Of a DNA stretch of 64,000 nt, positions 12,671-22,300 are shown piece by piece (within the stretch, counting starts at the first letter, position 1; each line of letters opens with the position of its first letter). The position numbers and the translations under genes are program-made. The DNA comes from Peromyscus leucopus (Eukaryota; Chordata; Mammalia; Rodentia; Cricetidae), in assembly GCF_004664715.2 (NCBI RefSeq), contig NC_051063.1, positions 71,286,518 through 71,350,517 of the forward strand, written 5' to 3'. Below the pieces are notes generated by a model. That model saw nothing but the letters and a program-made list of their open reading frames with translations, searched no databases and was not told where the DNA came from.

Positions 12671-12740
12671 TAAGACACATTGATACCCATTTGTTGGAAT
12701 AAAGGAAAATAAAAGTGAGTAGACAGCAACTTAAGAAAAT

Positions 12741-13330
12741 GCCTTACCAAAACAGTATTAATGCACAGGCCACTTCTTTTGTTTTACAGTCTTTTTCAAC
12801 CTGAAATTCCTCTTTATGGTATTCATCACCCGTTGTAACAATGTATTTATTTTTATGACTGCGGAGCTTGACCCTGTCGCTTCCCTCTGGATGACAATCG
12901 GCAGGAAGGGCAGCCGGTTCACCTCTGCTCTCTTCATTTCATCCATAATAAGCCTTGACCCCTGTGCAGGCTCTCCAAGAAATATGCTATAAATGAGTCG
13001 AAATGGTTTTTATAAACACGCAGTGTATAACGCTGGCCTCCTACGTCGGCGTTGCTTTTTACAACTCTCTCTGCTGCGCATTTCCTCTTTCATTGCCGAG
13101 CATCTCATCAATATGAGGAATGTGAATTGTGTAAAGACTTCTGGAGAGTTCTAAATTCATTTTATGCATGTATTGCAAATTGGAGTCTGAGGAAATGCAT
13201 TATCGCCCTCACAGACTTGGACTTTGTGGGTAGGTATTGTGCACATGCATAAAAATTGTTCCAATCCTCAGTGAATGAAGGTGCATCCTTCTGTGCGCTT
13301 GCATTTGTGAGAGAGAAAATCTCCCAAGGT
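12741..13330. promoter_or_regulatory. Candidate conserved non-coding element
   Basis: A repeat-free island between LTR/SINE clusters. It is AT-rich with non-degenerate-looking words such as 'gctataaatgagtcgaaatg' and 'tttttataaacacgcagtgt' (about 12985-13030) and the octamer-like 'ttatgcatg' near 13163. No splice-flanked open frame is evident. Conservation is inferred from texture only. Confidence 0.35.
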
Positions 13331-13800
13331 CTCAGCTCTTTTGGGCACCTGTGTGTACAATGCTGACACATGGTGGGTTTTGTGGCATCTCTTCAAAGAC
13401 TTAGGTTGTCTTTTGTTATATTTCAGACAATGACAGTTATAATGCTGGGCACACCCAGTACCACGAACAGTGACATTCATTTAGACCTTTTGCTTTTGGC
13501 CTTTGTCCCCATGAACACAATTCATTGGCTCAGAACTGGTACACCCATGCAAGTATTAGTATGTCTGGTACTCACTGCTGCAAAAATATATGCCATGATT
13601 TACCTGTCTGTTATGTTAAGTGGCTCATGAAATATTGTTTCAATATTCTTCTCAAATCTCCTTTTTAAAATGTGAATAAAAGTCTTTTTCAAGAAATTAA
13701 ATTATTTCTTCCAGAATTTATTATCAGGATCTTAAATTTTCAAGATTTAGATATTCGAGATTATGGTGTCTGAAATTGTGTCTTCCGGGGTTATGGCCCA
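13331..13800. other. Single-copy-like stretch, nothing recognised
   Basis: No mobile element is recognised. An 86-codon open frame at 13370-13630 shows no known motif and is probably fortuitous. Confidence 0.5.
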
Positions 13801-13805
13801 AACCA

Positions 13806-13829
13806 AGGTAGGTAGGTAGGTAGACAGAT

Positions 13830-13874
<45 letters not shown>

Positions 13875-13875
13875 T
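13806..13875. repeat. (GGTA)n / (GATA)n microsatellite
   Basis: Short GGTA repeats grade into about 12 GATA units, followed by degenerate GAT and GA-rich sequence to about 13970. Confidence 0.95.
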
Positions 13876-13989
13876 TGATATATTAGATAGATAAGATTGA
13901 TTGATGGGGTAGAGAGATGACAGATTAGAGAGGAGAGAGAGATTATGGATTGATCTATAGGAAGAGAGAGAGCAATATTTTAAGGAACT

Positions 13990-14165
13990 GAAAAAAAATG
14001 GTTCAGCTGCTCTTCCAGAGGGCCAAGTTTGGTTCCCAGTAGCCACATGGCAGCTCACAACTGCCTGTGACTCCAGCTACAAGGGATCCAATGTTCCCTT
14101 CTGGCTTCCACGAGTACACATGTGGCATACATTCACAGACAGACAGACAGACACATGCACATGTG
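13990..14165 (+). mobile_element. B2-family SINE, 5' truncated
   Basis: It starts inside the B2 head ('tggttcagctgctcttccag') and continues with 'gttcccagtagccacatggc', 'agctcacaactgcctgtgac' and a CAGA/CA-rich 3' end. Confidence 0.85.
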
Positions 14166-14246
14166 TGCAATATAATATATAAAATATATTTATATATTTT
14201 TAAATGTTTAATATAAATAAAAAGTTAATTTATTATTTTTATTGTG

Positions 14247-14325
14247 TATTTCATAGCTCAGTGGTAGAATGCTCTCCCGGCACAAGCAGAGCAAAGCCCA
14301 GGGTTTGATCCCCAGCAGGATAAAC
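14247..14325 (+). mobile_element. ID SINE
   Basis: ID words 'catagctcagtggtagaatg' and 'gggtttgatccccagca' form a tRNA-derived unit of about 75 bases. Confidence 0.8.
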
Positions 14326-14870
14326 AATCCTTTTAGCGCAAAGACAACTGTAAACGAGCAAGGGACATCTTGATGGACATCCTGGCTCCTTTCTGGACTC
14401 CCACTGTTCTGATGTGGTGCCCTTCCTAGCTGGTGCCCATCAGGGACCAGGGTCGTTCCTACCATCCCAGAAGACCTTCTCTCTCCTCCCATTGCTTCTC
14501 TGGTTTTTTTTGTTTGTTTGTTTTGTTCTGTTTTTGTTTTGCTTGTTTGTTTGTTTGTTTATCACTCGATTAAACATAAACTCACTGCTGCTTACTGAAA
14601 AAAAAATGGATACCTGAGATGTACAATTCTCAAATTCAGTCCTGACACATTGTAAACTCCTGCACTCTTCTGGGCTGAGGGCTGGTCCTCTCGTCTGGGC
14701 CATTTCCTTGAACTATTGCTATTGTCTCCTGACCGCCTAGCTTCTGAGATGATCCATCAGTTTTCTGAGCTTTTTATTTTTTGGCTCTTGGTCTTCTTGT
14801 TCAATTTCTGTGAGATTCTCTGACTTTCTTTCTGTTCCTTATTCTGGGCTTTGCACTACCAAAAGACTTT
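14326..14870. other. Mostly single-copy stretch with a (TTTG)n-like tract
   Basis: A T/G-rich simple tract lies at about 14503-14562 (TTTG repeats). The remainder shows nothing recognisable. Confidence 0.5.
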
Positions 14871-14871
14871 C

Positions 14872-15010
14872 AGGCTGGGCATGGCAATGCACACACTTTT
14901 ACTCCCAGCACTCGGGAGCGAGAGGCAGACAGATCTCTGGTCTATAGAGTGAGTTCCAGGACAGCCAGGGCTACACAGAGAAACCCTGTCTCAAAAAAAA
15001 AAAAAAAAAA
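14872..15010 (+). mobile_element. B1 SINE with poly-A tail
   Basis: Near-complete B1: 'ggctgggcatggcaatgcac', 'ctcccagcactcgggagcg', 'gttccaggacagccagggct', 'agaaaccctgtctc', then about 18 A. Confidence 0.95.
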
Positions 15011-15282
15011 TAATTCTCTAAAAGACTTCCAAGCTCTCAGTGATCTTTGGGGTTGGAATGGGGGCAGTTTTACTGATGTAAAATGGGTCCCTGAATGATT
15101 TGGATAGAAGCATTTGCCTAAGGCATGAACTGGAAACATCTAGTCCCGCTCTATGGCTTAGATTTTTTTATTCTCTAAATGACATCTTTTAAGGAACAGA
15201 AATACTAGATTTTAATGAGCTACCAATAATTAATCTTTTATGTTATAATTAGTGCCTTTTGTGTCTTATTTTAGGAAATCTC

Positions 15283-15495
15283 TGGGGGTCGAAGAGATGG
15301 CTCAGCAGTTTAGAGCCAGTGCTGTTCTTGCCGAGAATCTGACTTTGGTCCCCAACATCCAGGCTGGGTAGCTCCCAGCTCCCTGTAACTGTAACTCTCT
15401 GGGGATCCAATGCCTCTAGCCTCTACAGGCACCTGCACCCACATGCACATACCCACACACACATAATTAATACTAAAATTATCTTTTTTAAAAAA
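15283..15495 (+). mobile_element. B2/B3-family SINE
   Basis: 'gaagagatggctcagcagtt', 'ccaacatccaggctgggta', 'ctctggggatccaatgcctc' and a CA-rich tail identify it. Confidence 0.85.
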
Positions 15496-15721
15496 ATATT
15501 TGCCTACCTGGAGATCATGATAACATACTCATGGTTTTGCTAGAAGCCTTATTTTTCCCCTCACAGTTAGCTTTGTACTCCATCTCAAACTGGTTTTTGT
15601 GTGTGGTGTGAGGGATCCACGGTCTCTGGAAGCTTACCTTGTTCTCTTTCTTTGAGGCTAGAAAGTCTTTGCAAAGCTGACCGTCTGTGCTGTTCTCATG
15701 CACTAAGAGGAGTCGGTCAGG

Positions 15722-15935
15722 AGGAGGCCGGGGAGACGCTCAGTAGTTAAGAACATTGACTTACTCTTGCAGAGGACCCAAGTTTGGTTCCCAGAACCCA
15801 TATGAGGCAGCTCACAACCTTCTGTAACTCCAGTTGCAGGGGACCCAGTGACCTCTGGCCTCCACAGACACCTGCTTACACATGGTGCACATAAACTCAC
15901 ACAGGCGCACACACATACACATCAATTTTTTTTAA
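15722..15935 (+). mobile_element. B2-family SINE
   Basis: Complete B2-like order: head with 'agacgctcagtagttaagaa', 'gaggacccaagtttggttcc', 'ggcagctcacaaccttctgt', 'ccagttgcaggggacccagt' and a CA-rich tail. Confidence 0.9.
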
Positions 15936-15972
15936 TGAGAAACTAAACTATGTATCTAGAAATCACAAGAGC

Positions 15973-16075
15973 AGGACTGGGGAAATGACTCAGTGAGTAA
16001 GAATGCTTGCTGGCTGTGCAAGCATGAGAACCCGAGTTCCGATACTGCGGGTGCAGAGACAGGAGGATTGCTGGG
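15973..16075 (+). mobile_element. tRNA-derived SINE fragment (B2/B4 type)
   Basis: 'ggaaatgactcagtgagtaa' and 'tgcttgctggctgtgcaag' mark a SINE head. It is cut off by the LTR-like repeat that begins near 16090. Confidence 0.6.
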
Positions 16076-16089
16076 TCTTGCTGCTCACC

Positions 16090-16425
16090 GGGTCTGCTGG
16101 AGAGTTTCATGTCAACTTGAAAAAGCTAGATTCATCTGAGAGGAGGCAACCTCAACTGAGGAAATGCCTCCATAAGATCCGGCTGTACATGATAGATATG
16201 AGAGGACCCCGCCCATGGTGGGTTCTATAAGAAAGCAGGCTGAGCAAGCCATGAGGAACGAGCCAGTAAGCAGCATTCCTCCATGGTCTCTGCAACAGCT
16301 CCTGACTCCAGATCCCCACCCTCTTTGAGTTCCTGTTTTGGCTCCCCTCAGTGGGCTGGGATTCCGGATATGTAAACTAAATAAAAACCTTTCCTCCCCA
16401 GGTTGTTTTCATCAGGGGGTTTTTG
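16090..16425 (+). mobile_element. Interspersed LTR-like repeat ('gtcaacttgac' family)
   Basis: Words shared with 12105-12670: 'catgtcaacttgaaaaagc', 'ggttctataagaaagcaggc', 'tgagcaagccatgagg', 'gagccagtaagcagcatt' and 'aataaaaacctttcctcccc'. It carries the AATAAA signal near its 3' end. A T/G-rich tract follows. Confidence 0.75.
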
Positions 16426-17274
16426 TTTTTGTTTTTGTTTTTCTCACAGTAGCAGAAATGAAACTGGAACATACAGAAAGTGACAGAGCAAGAAACTCAA
16501 TGTTTTCCTCTGGTTTCTGCACATGCACAGACACACACATACGCACACACATAGATGCACACCACGCCCACACACACACACAAAGAAGCCACACATGGTG
16601 GGCGTGAGAAGTCAACTATGAAGGTCCCTGTAAGTCCATCTGGAAAACAGTCTGTCCTCTCTAAAAGAGACTTCTTCGGTCTCCATCCTAGAATCAGTGT
16701 TCCAGGAGTTTGAGAGGAGAGAGTTTGTGATCCCGGCAACCACCTGCTAAGGTCCCCGGTTCTCAGTTTCCTCTCCTCTGGAGAATAACATCCCAGCTAC
16801 AACAAGGTGAGGCGTTCCCACCCTGAAAAGGAACACTGGAAAGGGATCTCAGCTCTGACTGCTTCTAAAACAGTCCTCCCCTTCGTGGAGACTCTCACCT
16901 GCTACCACCCACTCCTGCATGTTTCGAGAGCTCAACTGTGTACATTAGGTTGATTTTCCATTTTCTCAGCCACCGGCTGGGGATTCAGCCCTCTCAAATC
17001 TGCTGAAACAGTCGCCACTCACCCATCTGTTCCCAGACTTCCACACGGCACTGCTGTTCTCCTCGAATGTTCTTGAAAGTTTCTATCTTTTTAAACCCAG
17101 CCTGTTGTAGTGGGGTGGGGAGGGGGGGTGGAGGAACATAATTAGAATCTTCAATCTGTCATCATTACCTGGAAGTTACAGGGACAGGCTTCTCTCTCAA
17201 TAACTATAAATTTTAAAACAGAGCAATTAACATTGTTTCAAGAAACAGAGACATTTCGATCTCACCCCTAAACT
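16426..17274. other. Mostly single-copy stretch with CA-rich tract
   Basis: A CA-rich simple stretch lies at about 16523-16585 and a G-rich run at 17111-17131. Otherwise nothing is recognised. Confidence 0.5.
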
Positions 17275-17445
17275 TCTAAGAATTTATCCCAAAGAAATGG
17301 ACAAGTTTGTTCTCACATCCATCATCATGTTATTTATAAAGCAAAAATATTTCAAACACACTGAAATGATCAACAGCATAGAGATGATTTAGGAAACAAT
17401 GGTATAGCCATCTGGCAAGGTACTGAGCCAATGAAAATAATAGAT
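17275..17445 (+). mobile_element. Ancient L1 3' fragment
   Basis: 'aagaatttatcccaaagaaa', 'tgttatttataaagcaaaa' and 'ggtatagccatctggcaagg' follow the order of old mammalian L1 3' regions. It is strongly diverged. Confidence 0.65.
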
Positions 17446-17689
17446 ACAAGTGGTATTTTATGACGGGAAGATAATCTGATTATGACTAGATAGTGCAACC
17501 CAAGGGAACAGAACTGTAGGCTGAGTTTCCTCCGAGCTCAGGAGAAAGAGGAAAGAAGGAAGTCACACACCGGAGGAAGAGGAAGAGGGGGAAGAAAGAA
17601 GATGTGGGATGTAGGACACCAAGGAGAAACAAAATTGTCAACACTGTTGTTGTTTGCGCTCTCCTTTGTTTTCTCTGAAATTCTCAAAA

Positions 17690-17898
17690 TGTAACTGGGA
17701 GCTGAAGAGAAGCCTCGGAGTTGAAAGCAGCTGCTGCTCTCGCAGAGGGCTGGAGTTCAGCTTCCGGCCCCCACATCCGACAGCTCCCAACTGCCTGGAA
17801 CTCCAGATCCAAGGGATCCAACACCCTCTCTTGATCTCTATAGCAACACAAGCGCACACCTGTAGACACATAAATAAAAATAAAGTAAATCTTTGAAA
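17690..17898 (+). mobile_element. B2-family SINE
   Basis: Diverged B2: 'ctgctgctctcgcagagggc', 'cacatccgacagctcccaac', 'cagatccaagggatccaaca' and an A-rich tail with AATAAA. Confidence 0.85.
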
Positions 17899-17905
17899 AA
17901 ACGTG

Positions 17906-18035
17906 GCTGGAAGCTGAGCAAGTAGTTCAGTCGATGTAGTGTTTGCCTAGCAGGCATGAAGCCCTGGGTTTGACTCCCCAGCACTACATAAAACCAGGCA
18001 TGGTTGACCCCAGAACTCAGACACTCAGGAACACA
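17906..18035 (+). mobile_element. B4/ID-type SINE
   Basis: ID head ('gagcaagtagttcagtcgat', 'tgtttgcctagcaggcatga', 'ccctgggtttgactcccca') followed by a short B1-like body ('aaaccaggcatggttgac'). Confidence 0.8.
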
Positions 18036-18189
18036 CACACAACTGTTTCAGAATTTAAAATATGGACTTGCCGTATCATCACTGTTATCATCATCCCCTA
18101 AAGCTGGCGCTCTGCTTTTATGCCTCTATGTGACACACAAGGTCCCCTGCCTGGAAGTATGGGTGACTGCAAAACGGGGAAACGCCTGA

Positions 18190-18670
18190 ACTGTTAGACC
18201 TCCCCGCCACCTCCCGCAGTGCTAAGCTCAAGGCCCCCCGTGTTCATCTGGTGACACTGACCCAAATTACAAAGGGCAAGAGGAAGCGATCGGCAAACAT
18301 CTGTAGACCAGCCTTCCCAACCCATCTCCAGAGAAATGGCAGAGCCCGCAGGCCACAGCTGCAGATGGCAAGACTGGCTCAGAGCACGGGCTCTGTGATA
18401 ATTATCATTACTTAACATCATCCCACAAGGAGCCATTAGTGGAACAAGGCTGGAAATTAGACTCCAACAATCCCCTTCTCTACAATCCACGCGTGCAAGA
18501 GCCCAGCAGCACAGCGAGGATTGGGAGACGCTGAGCTCCGTAGTGCTGTAATTAACTAACTCCAGCCCCGACCCAAAATACCATCCCGGCACACGGCTTG
18601 TCATCATGGGATAGCTCTTCGTTCTACCATAACTTATCATCTTTGTTCCAGTTCCTACAAAATCGTGTGC
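18190..18670. promoter_or_regulatory. Candidate conserved non-coding element with homeodomain palindrome
   Basis: A repeat-free, moderately GC-rich island. It contains a perfect 12-bp palindrome TGATAATTATCA at 18396-18407 and the homeodomain-like word 'gtaattaactaac' near 18548. A minus-strand open frame covers it but runs into transposon sequence, so coding is not supported. Regulatory function is inferred. Confidence 0.35.
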
Positions 18671-18933
18671 AGTAGTGGGAAAGGGCCTGTGCTGGAGGAT
18701 TCTCTTTAAGCTGTTGAAATGGTACCCCATCTTGGCTCCTTCCTCATCCGGCAGGGGAAAATGTTCTCTCCTATCAGACATGGCTCTGCTGCTGCCATGC
18801 CAGGAACTTTCTGCCCAGGAGCCTGCTTCCATCTGCCCAGGGTGAGGCAGAGAAGCTCTGAAAGTGACCCTCAGGGGCAAAGGCAAATCTGTCCCTGAGG
18901 ACATATTAACTGTCAACTTGACGGGCTCTACAA

Positions 18934-19158
18934 CAGTAGTTCTCAACCTGTGGGTCACGACCCCTTGGGGGGTGGACGGATCCTTTCCCAGCGGTTGCCT
19001 AAGAACACTGGAAATATCAGATATTTACATTATGATTCATAACCATAGCAAAATTACAGTTATGAAGTAGCAATGAAAATAATTTTCTGGTTGAGGGTCA
19101 CCACAGCATGAGGAACTATCTTACAGGGTCAGAGCTTTAGGAAGGTTGAGAACCACTG
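18934..19158 (+). mobile_element. URR1 hAT-Charlie DNA transposon
   Basis: Terminal inverted repeats are CAGTAGTTCTCAACC at the left and GGTTGAGAACCACTG at the right. Internal words are 'ttacattatgattcataac' and 'attacagttatgaagtagc'. The flanks CTCTACAA (18926-18933) and GTCTAGAA (19159-19166) agree at 6 of 8 positions, as expected for a decayed 8-bp hAT target duplication. It is non-autonomous, with no transposase. Confidence 0.9.
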
Positions 19159-19267
19159 GTCTAGAATCACTAAGGAGATTAGCCTCTGAGCATGTCTGTG
19201 GGGGAGTTTCCAGGTTGGGAAGACCCACCCTCCAGGGGTGTGTCCACCATTCTGTGGACTAGGATCC

Positions 19268-19840
19268 TGATGTGTGACAAAACCTTTCTGAGAGACAAAC
19301 AACACTCACTTCTACCTTCTCCAGAAAGGGAGCCCACGACAGACCAAAGTATGGCCAACACCAAAGTCTAGCGCGCTGAACCGTAAGTTTTATTGGAGTT
19401 ACTTCCAGGAATATAGGGGAGCGGTCACTTACAGGAGCAGAAATGACTCAAAGGCAGCTGCATCACCAGAGCCCCCCCCCCCCCCCAGCACGGGTGACAG
19501 CTCACAGAGTTGGGAACCTGGAGCTCACTGCACAGCCTGCGGGCAGCTCAACAGGTTGGGGGAGGGTCCTTCCCACGTGACTCCGTTAATTGGTCTAAAC
19601 CTCTTCCAGGCAGCTCGGCTGGTTTCTGCTTCTTCCGGGCAGCTGGTCTGGTCTCAGAGTCTCCTTTGGAGTTTGCTCCGCTCTTCTGAGAGAGCACTCA
19701 GCCTTTATTGCTCACTCTGGCAGGGAGGGGCCCAGGGAATCTGGTGGGTTTCAGCTATTTTTGAGTTGTTTACCTTCCCGCTTAAGGAGCTTCTCTGCAG
19801 AATAGAATGTTTCCATCTCAGAGGAAACTGTTACACAACA
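19268..19840 (-). mobile_element. Solo LTR-like element, minus strand, nested
   Basis: The 573-base insert starts TG and ends CA, with related ends (TGATGTGTGA against TGTTGTGTAA on the other strand). A reverse-strand AATAAA lies at 19389-19394, placing R/U5 towards 19268. Flanks GGATCC and GGTCCC agree at only 4 of 6 positions, so the target duplication is tentative. A 15-C run lies near 19472. The family is not identified; orientation is inferred from the polyadenylation signal. Confidence 0.6.
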
Positions 19841-20058
19841 GGTCCCGGAATGAATAAAAAAGAAAGCGAGCTGAGCATTAGCATCCCAGCTCTCTCCCTG
19901 TTTGCTGGCTCTGGACCAGCTATATGACCAGCGGCCTCATTCTTCTGTCGCCATGACTTCCTCGCCATGATGGACCCTCGGACTGGGAACTGAAATAAAC
20001 CCTTCCTGAAGTTGCTCTAGGTATTTGTCACAGTGACTGGAAAGGTCATTAACATAAC

Positions 20059-21719
20059 GTTACAGTCTTTTGTGTATAAAATGACTTTCCCTGAGGGATC
20101 ACAGGCAGGGAGGGCCCTGCCTTCTCCAAGCCAAAGGCTCTTAGGCGGAGCCTTTGCTGAGCACAAGCCTCAAGCAGGGAGCCTGAGTATCAAGGAACAC
20201 AGGCAATCCCAGCATCCTCTACTCTGGATTTCTGCCTCTATCTGACTCCCCTGTCCAACAAGTCCCCTAGATTCTGCTCACTCAGTAGCCAGCTCCTCAG
20301 GCCAAGACTAGACACTTCCCCAACAAACTCCCTTGTGCTGAAGTCCAGAGTGCATTTCCATTTGCCTACAACCGAAGTACCTGCCCCTCCCTCCTTCCTC
20401 AGCCCAGGGTCCTCAGAGGCATCTGGGAAGCCCTGCATCTGAGAGCTACTTCGCTAACCTCACCTCACGCCCATGGCCACGTGCCCCCTCAGAGCACCCA
20501 GATCTCCATTTGTTGCCAACCCCTCCTCACCCCGCCCCCATTAAACTCGTCCCATCACAGCCCACTTACCGTGTGGCTGACAAGTGCCATTCAACATGCC
20601 TCAGGAACTAGAATGACCATCCCACCTTGTGGCCAGCTCTGGGACTGCCTGCCCCTCAGCATGCACACCCCCACCCTCAGCCCGCAGCCAAGCTGCCGCA
20701 CAGCAGGACCCACAGCTCCTCCCAAACATCTTCTTCTCCAGCCTCTCTGCTGCTTAAGCTCTGTCTAAAGTTCTCCCTTCCCACCTCCACCCACCTCTTG
20801 GTAGGTTTTTTGCACCCTGATAGGCCTCTCCACAGACGCAGCCATCCAAATCAGACCAAATTAGGAAAAGGCGTGATATAATGAGTAAAGCGTTCTGGGT
20901 GATTCCCTGACCCACAGAGAAGAGACAAAAGACCCACGGGTCTGTTTTCTGGGATACAGCTTATATACCCTGTGGGAGTGGTCTTGAGCCTCTCTGGGGG
21001 AAGAGCTGTGTTTGGTGGGCTTTGAAGGGGCGGGTTTAGGAAAAGAGATGGCAATTTGAGGTGGATCTTCCACCAGAACACCTCTCAGTCCTTCAAAGCC
21101 CAGTTAAAACCCACCACCACCTTGTCACCCATCCCCAAGTGAATCCTACCTCCCTCGCTCAGGGCTTTGTATGCTATAGAACTTACCAGGCCCTCAGCCC
21201 TGCCGTTTACTAGGTACATGGGTCTGTACTGCTAACAGACAAAACTAACAGTGGGAACCAGGAGTATCTCATGACGTCATCCCACTCAGGACTGAGAATC
21301 TCAGATCTCTCGGGCTCTGCACATTGCCCAGTTGCAAGGCTCTGTGTCAGTTCCCATCCACTGCAAAAGGAAGCTTATATGATGATGCTGAGCGAGGCAC
21401 TGATGTATGGGTGTAGCAGAATGTCATCAGGGGTCATTTTATTACTGTTCCTTTAGCAGAACAATCGCGTTTGCTTTTTCCCTAGGCCCGTGGCCTATCC
21501 AGACACTAAGCAGTGTCAGGCATGGCTTCCATCCCATGGAATGGGCCTTAAATCCAATCAGAGAGTAGCTGGTTACTCCCACCACATTTGCGCTGCTATT
21601 GCACCCACATATCTTGCAGGCTGGTCACCACTGTAGATGGCCTCAGGAAGCTAGGCAGAGAAAGAGGCATTTAGACTGTAAGAGCTGGGGGCAGGGGGAG
21701 GACTCCAAAGAAACTGTCT
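20059..21719. other. Single-copy-like stretch, nothing firm
   Basis: GC-moderate sequence without recognisable SINEs. About 20870-21080 has LTR-like wording ('acagcttatataccctgtg', 'ggggcgggtttaggaaaag') but clear ends were not found. Several overlapping short open frames at 20481-20881 look fortuitous. Confidence 0.45.
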
Positions 21720-22300
21720 TCCAACACCACAAGACTGATGCATATGTGTAGTCACAGAGACTGTGGCAGCATGCACAGGTTCAAGCCAGATAGGGTCCCA
21801 GCACTGAGAGGAAAAGGTGGACATAGGCTGCCCCAACCGAGAAGCTATCCACAATTGATAGGCACTTGCATAGGAAAACTCAGCTTTCTCCGATGGAGTC
21901 TCGCTGGGTATATTACCCACATGGGTAGCCCTCGTGCCCAGCTGTAGATGACCAACACAAAAAAAAGATCAATGGTGTTTTGTATATTGTAGACTTTTTG
22001 ACTCCTATTGCTGTTAGAACATTTTTTTTCTTACTCATCTTTTGCTTGTATATTATAGTGTCTGATTTTGTGTTTCTACGGTGTGTGTGTGTGTGTGTGT
22101 GTGTTTCTTGTGGTTTTTCTTCTAATTCTGATTTTCTATTTGTTTGCTTGCTTGCTTGCTTTCTAAAGAGAAAAAGAAAAGAAAAGGAGTTGGGTGCATA
22201 GGGAGGAGTCGGGAGAGGGAAAACCATGATCAGAATCCATCATATGAAAAAAAATTCAGTTAAAAAAAGTATGAAAAACAAATAGTAAAATAAAAGTAAC
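21720..22300 (+). mobile_element. Rodent L1 3' UTR
   Basis: 'ctgtagatgaccaacacaaa', 'aatggtgttttgtatattgt', a T-rich stretch with (GT)12 at about 22081-22105, then the purine-rich end ('aggagttgggtgcataggga', 'aaaaccatgatcagaatcca') typical of rodent L1 3' ends. No ORF2 remains. Confidence 0.75.

Larger units (their letters stand above)
18902..20058 (+). mobile_element. Interspersed 'gtcaacttgac' repeat split by URR1 and by an LTR
   Basis: Pieces of one element lie at 18902-18933, 19159-19267 and 19841-20058. Left words are 'taactgtcaacttgac' and 'gcatgtctgtgggggagttt'. Right words are 'gctgagcattagcatcccag', 'tgaaataaacccttcctga' and 'tttgtcacagtgac'. Two younger elements explain the gaps, giving a three-layer nest. 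Confidence 0.75.

Noticed and set aside
18194..18958. 254-codon minus-strand open frame, the longest in the window
   Set aside because: Its start lies inside a URR1 transposon and it then crosses another dispersed repeat. It has no recognisable domain or splice context, so chance in GC-richer DNA is more likely.
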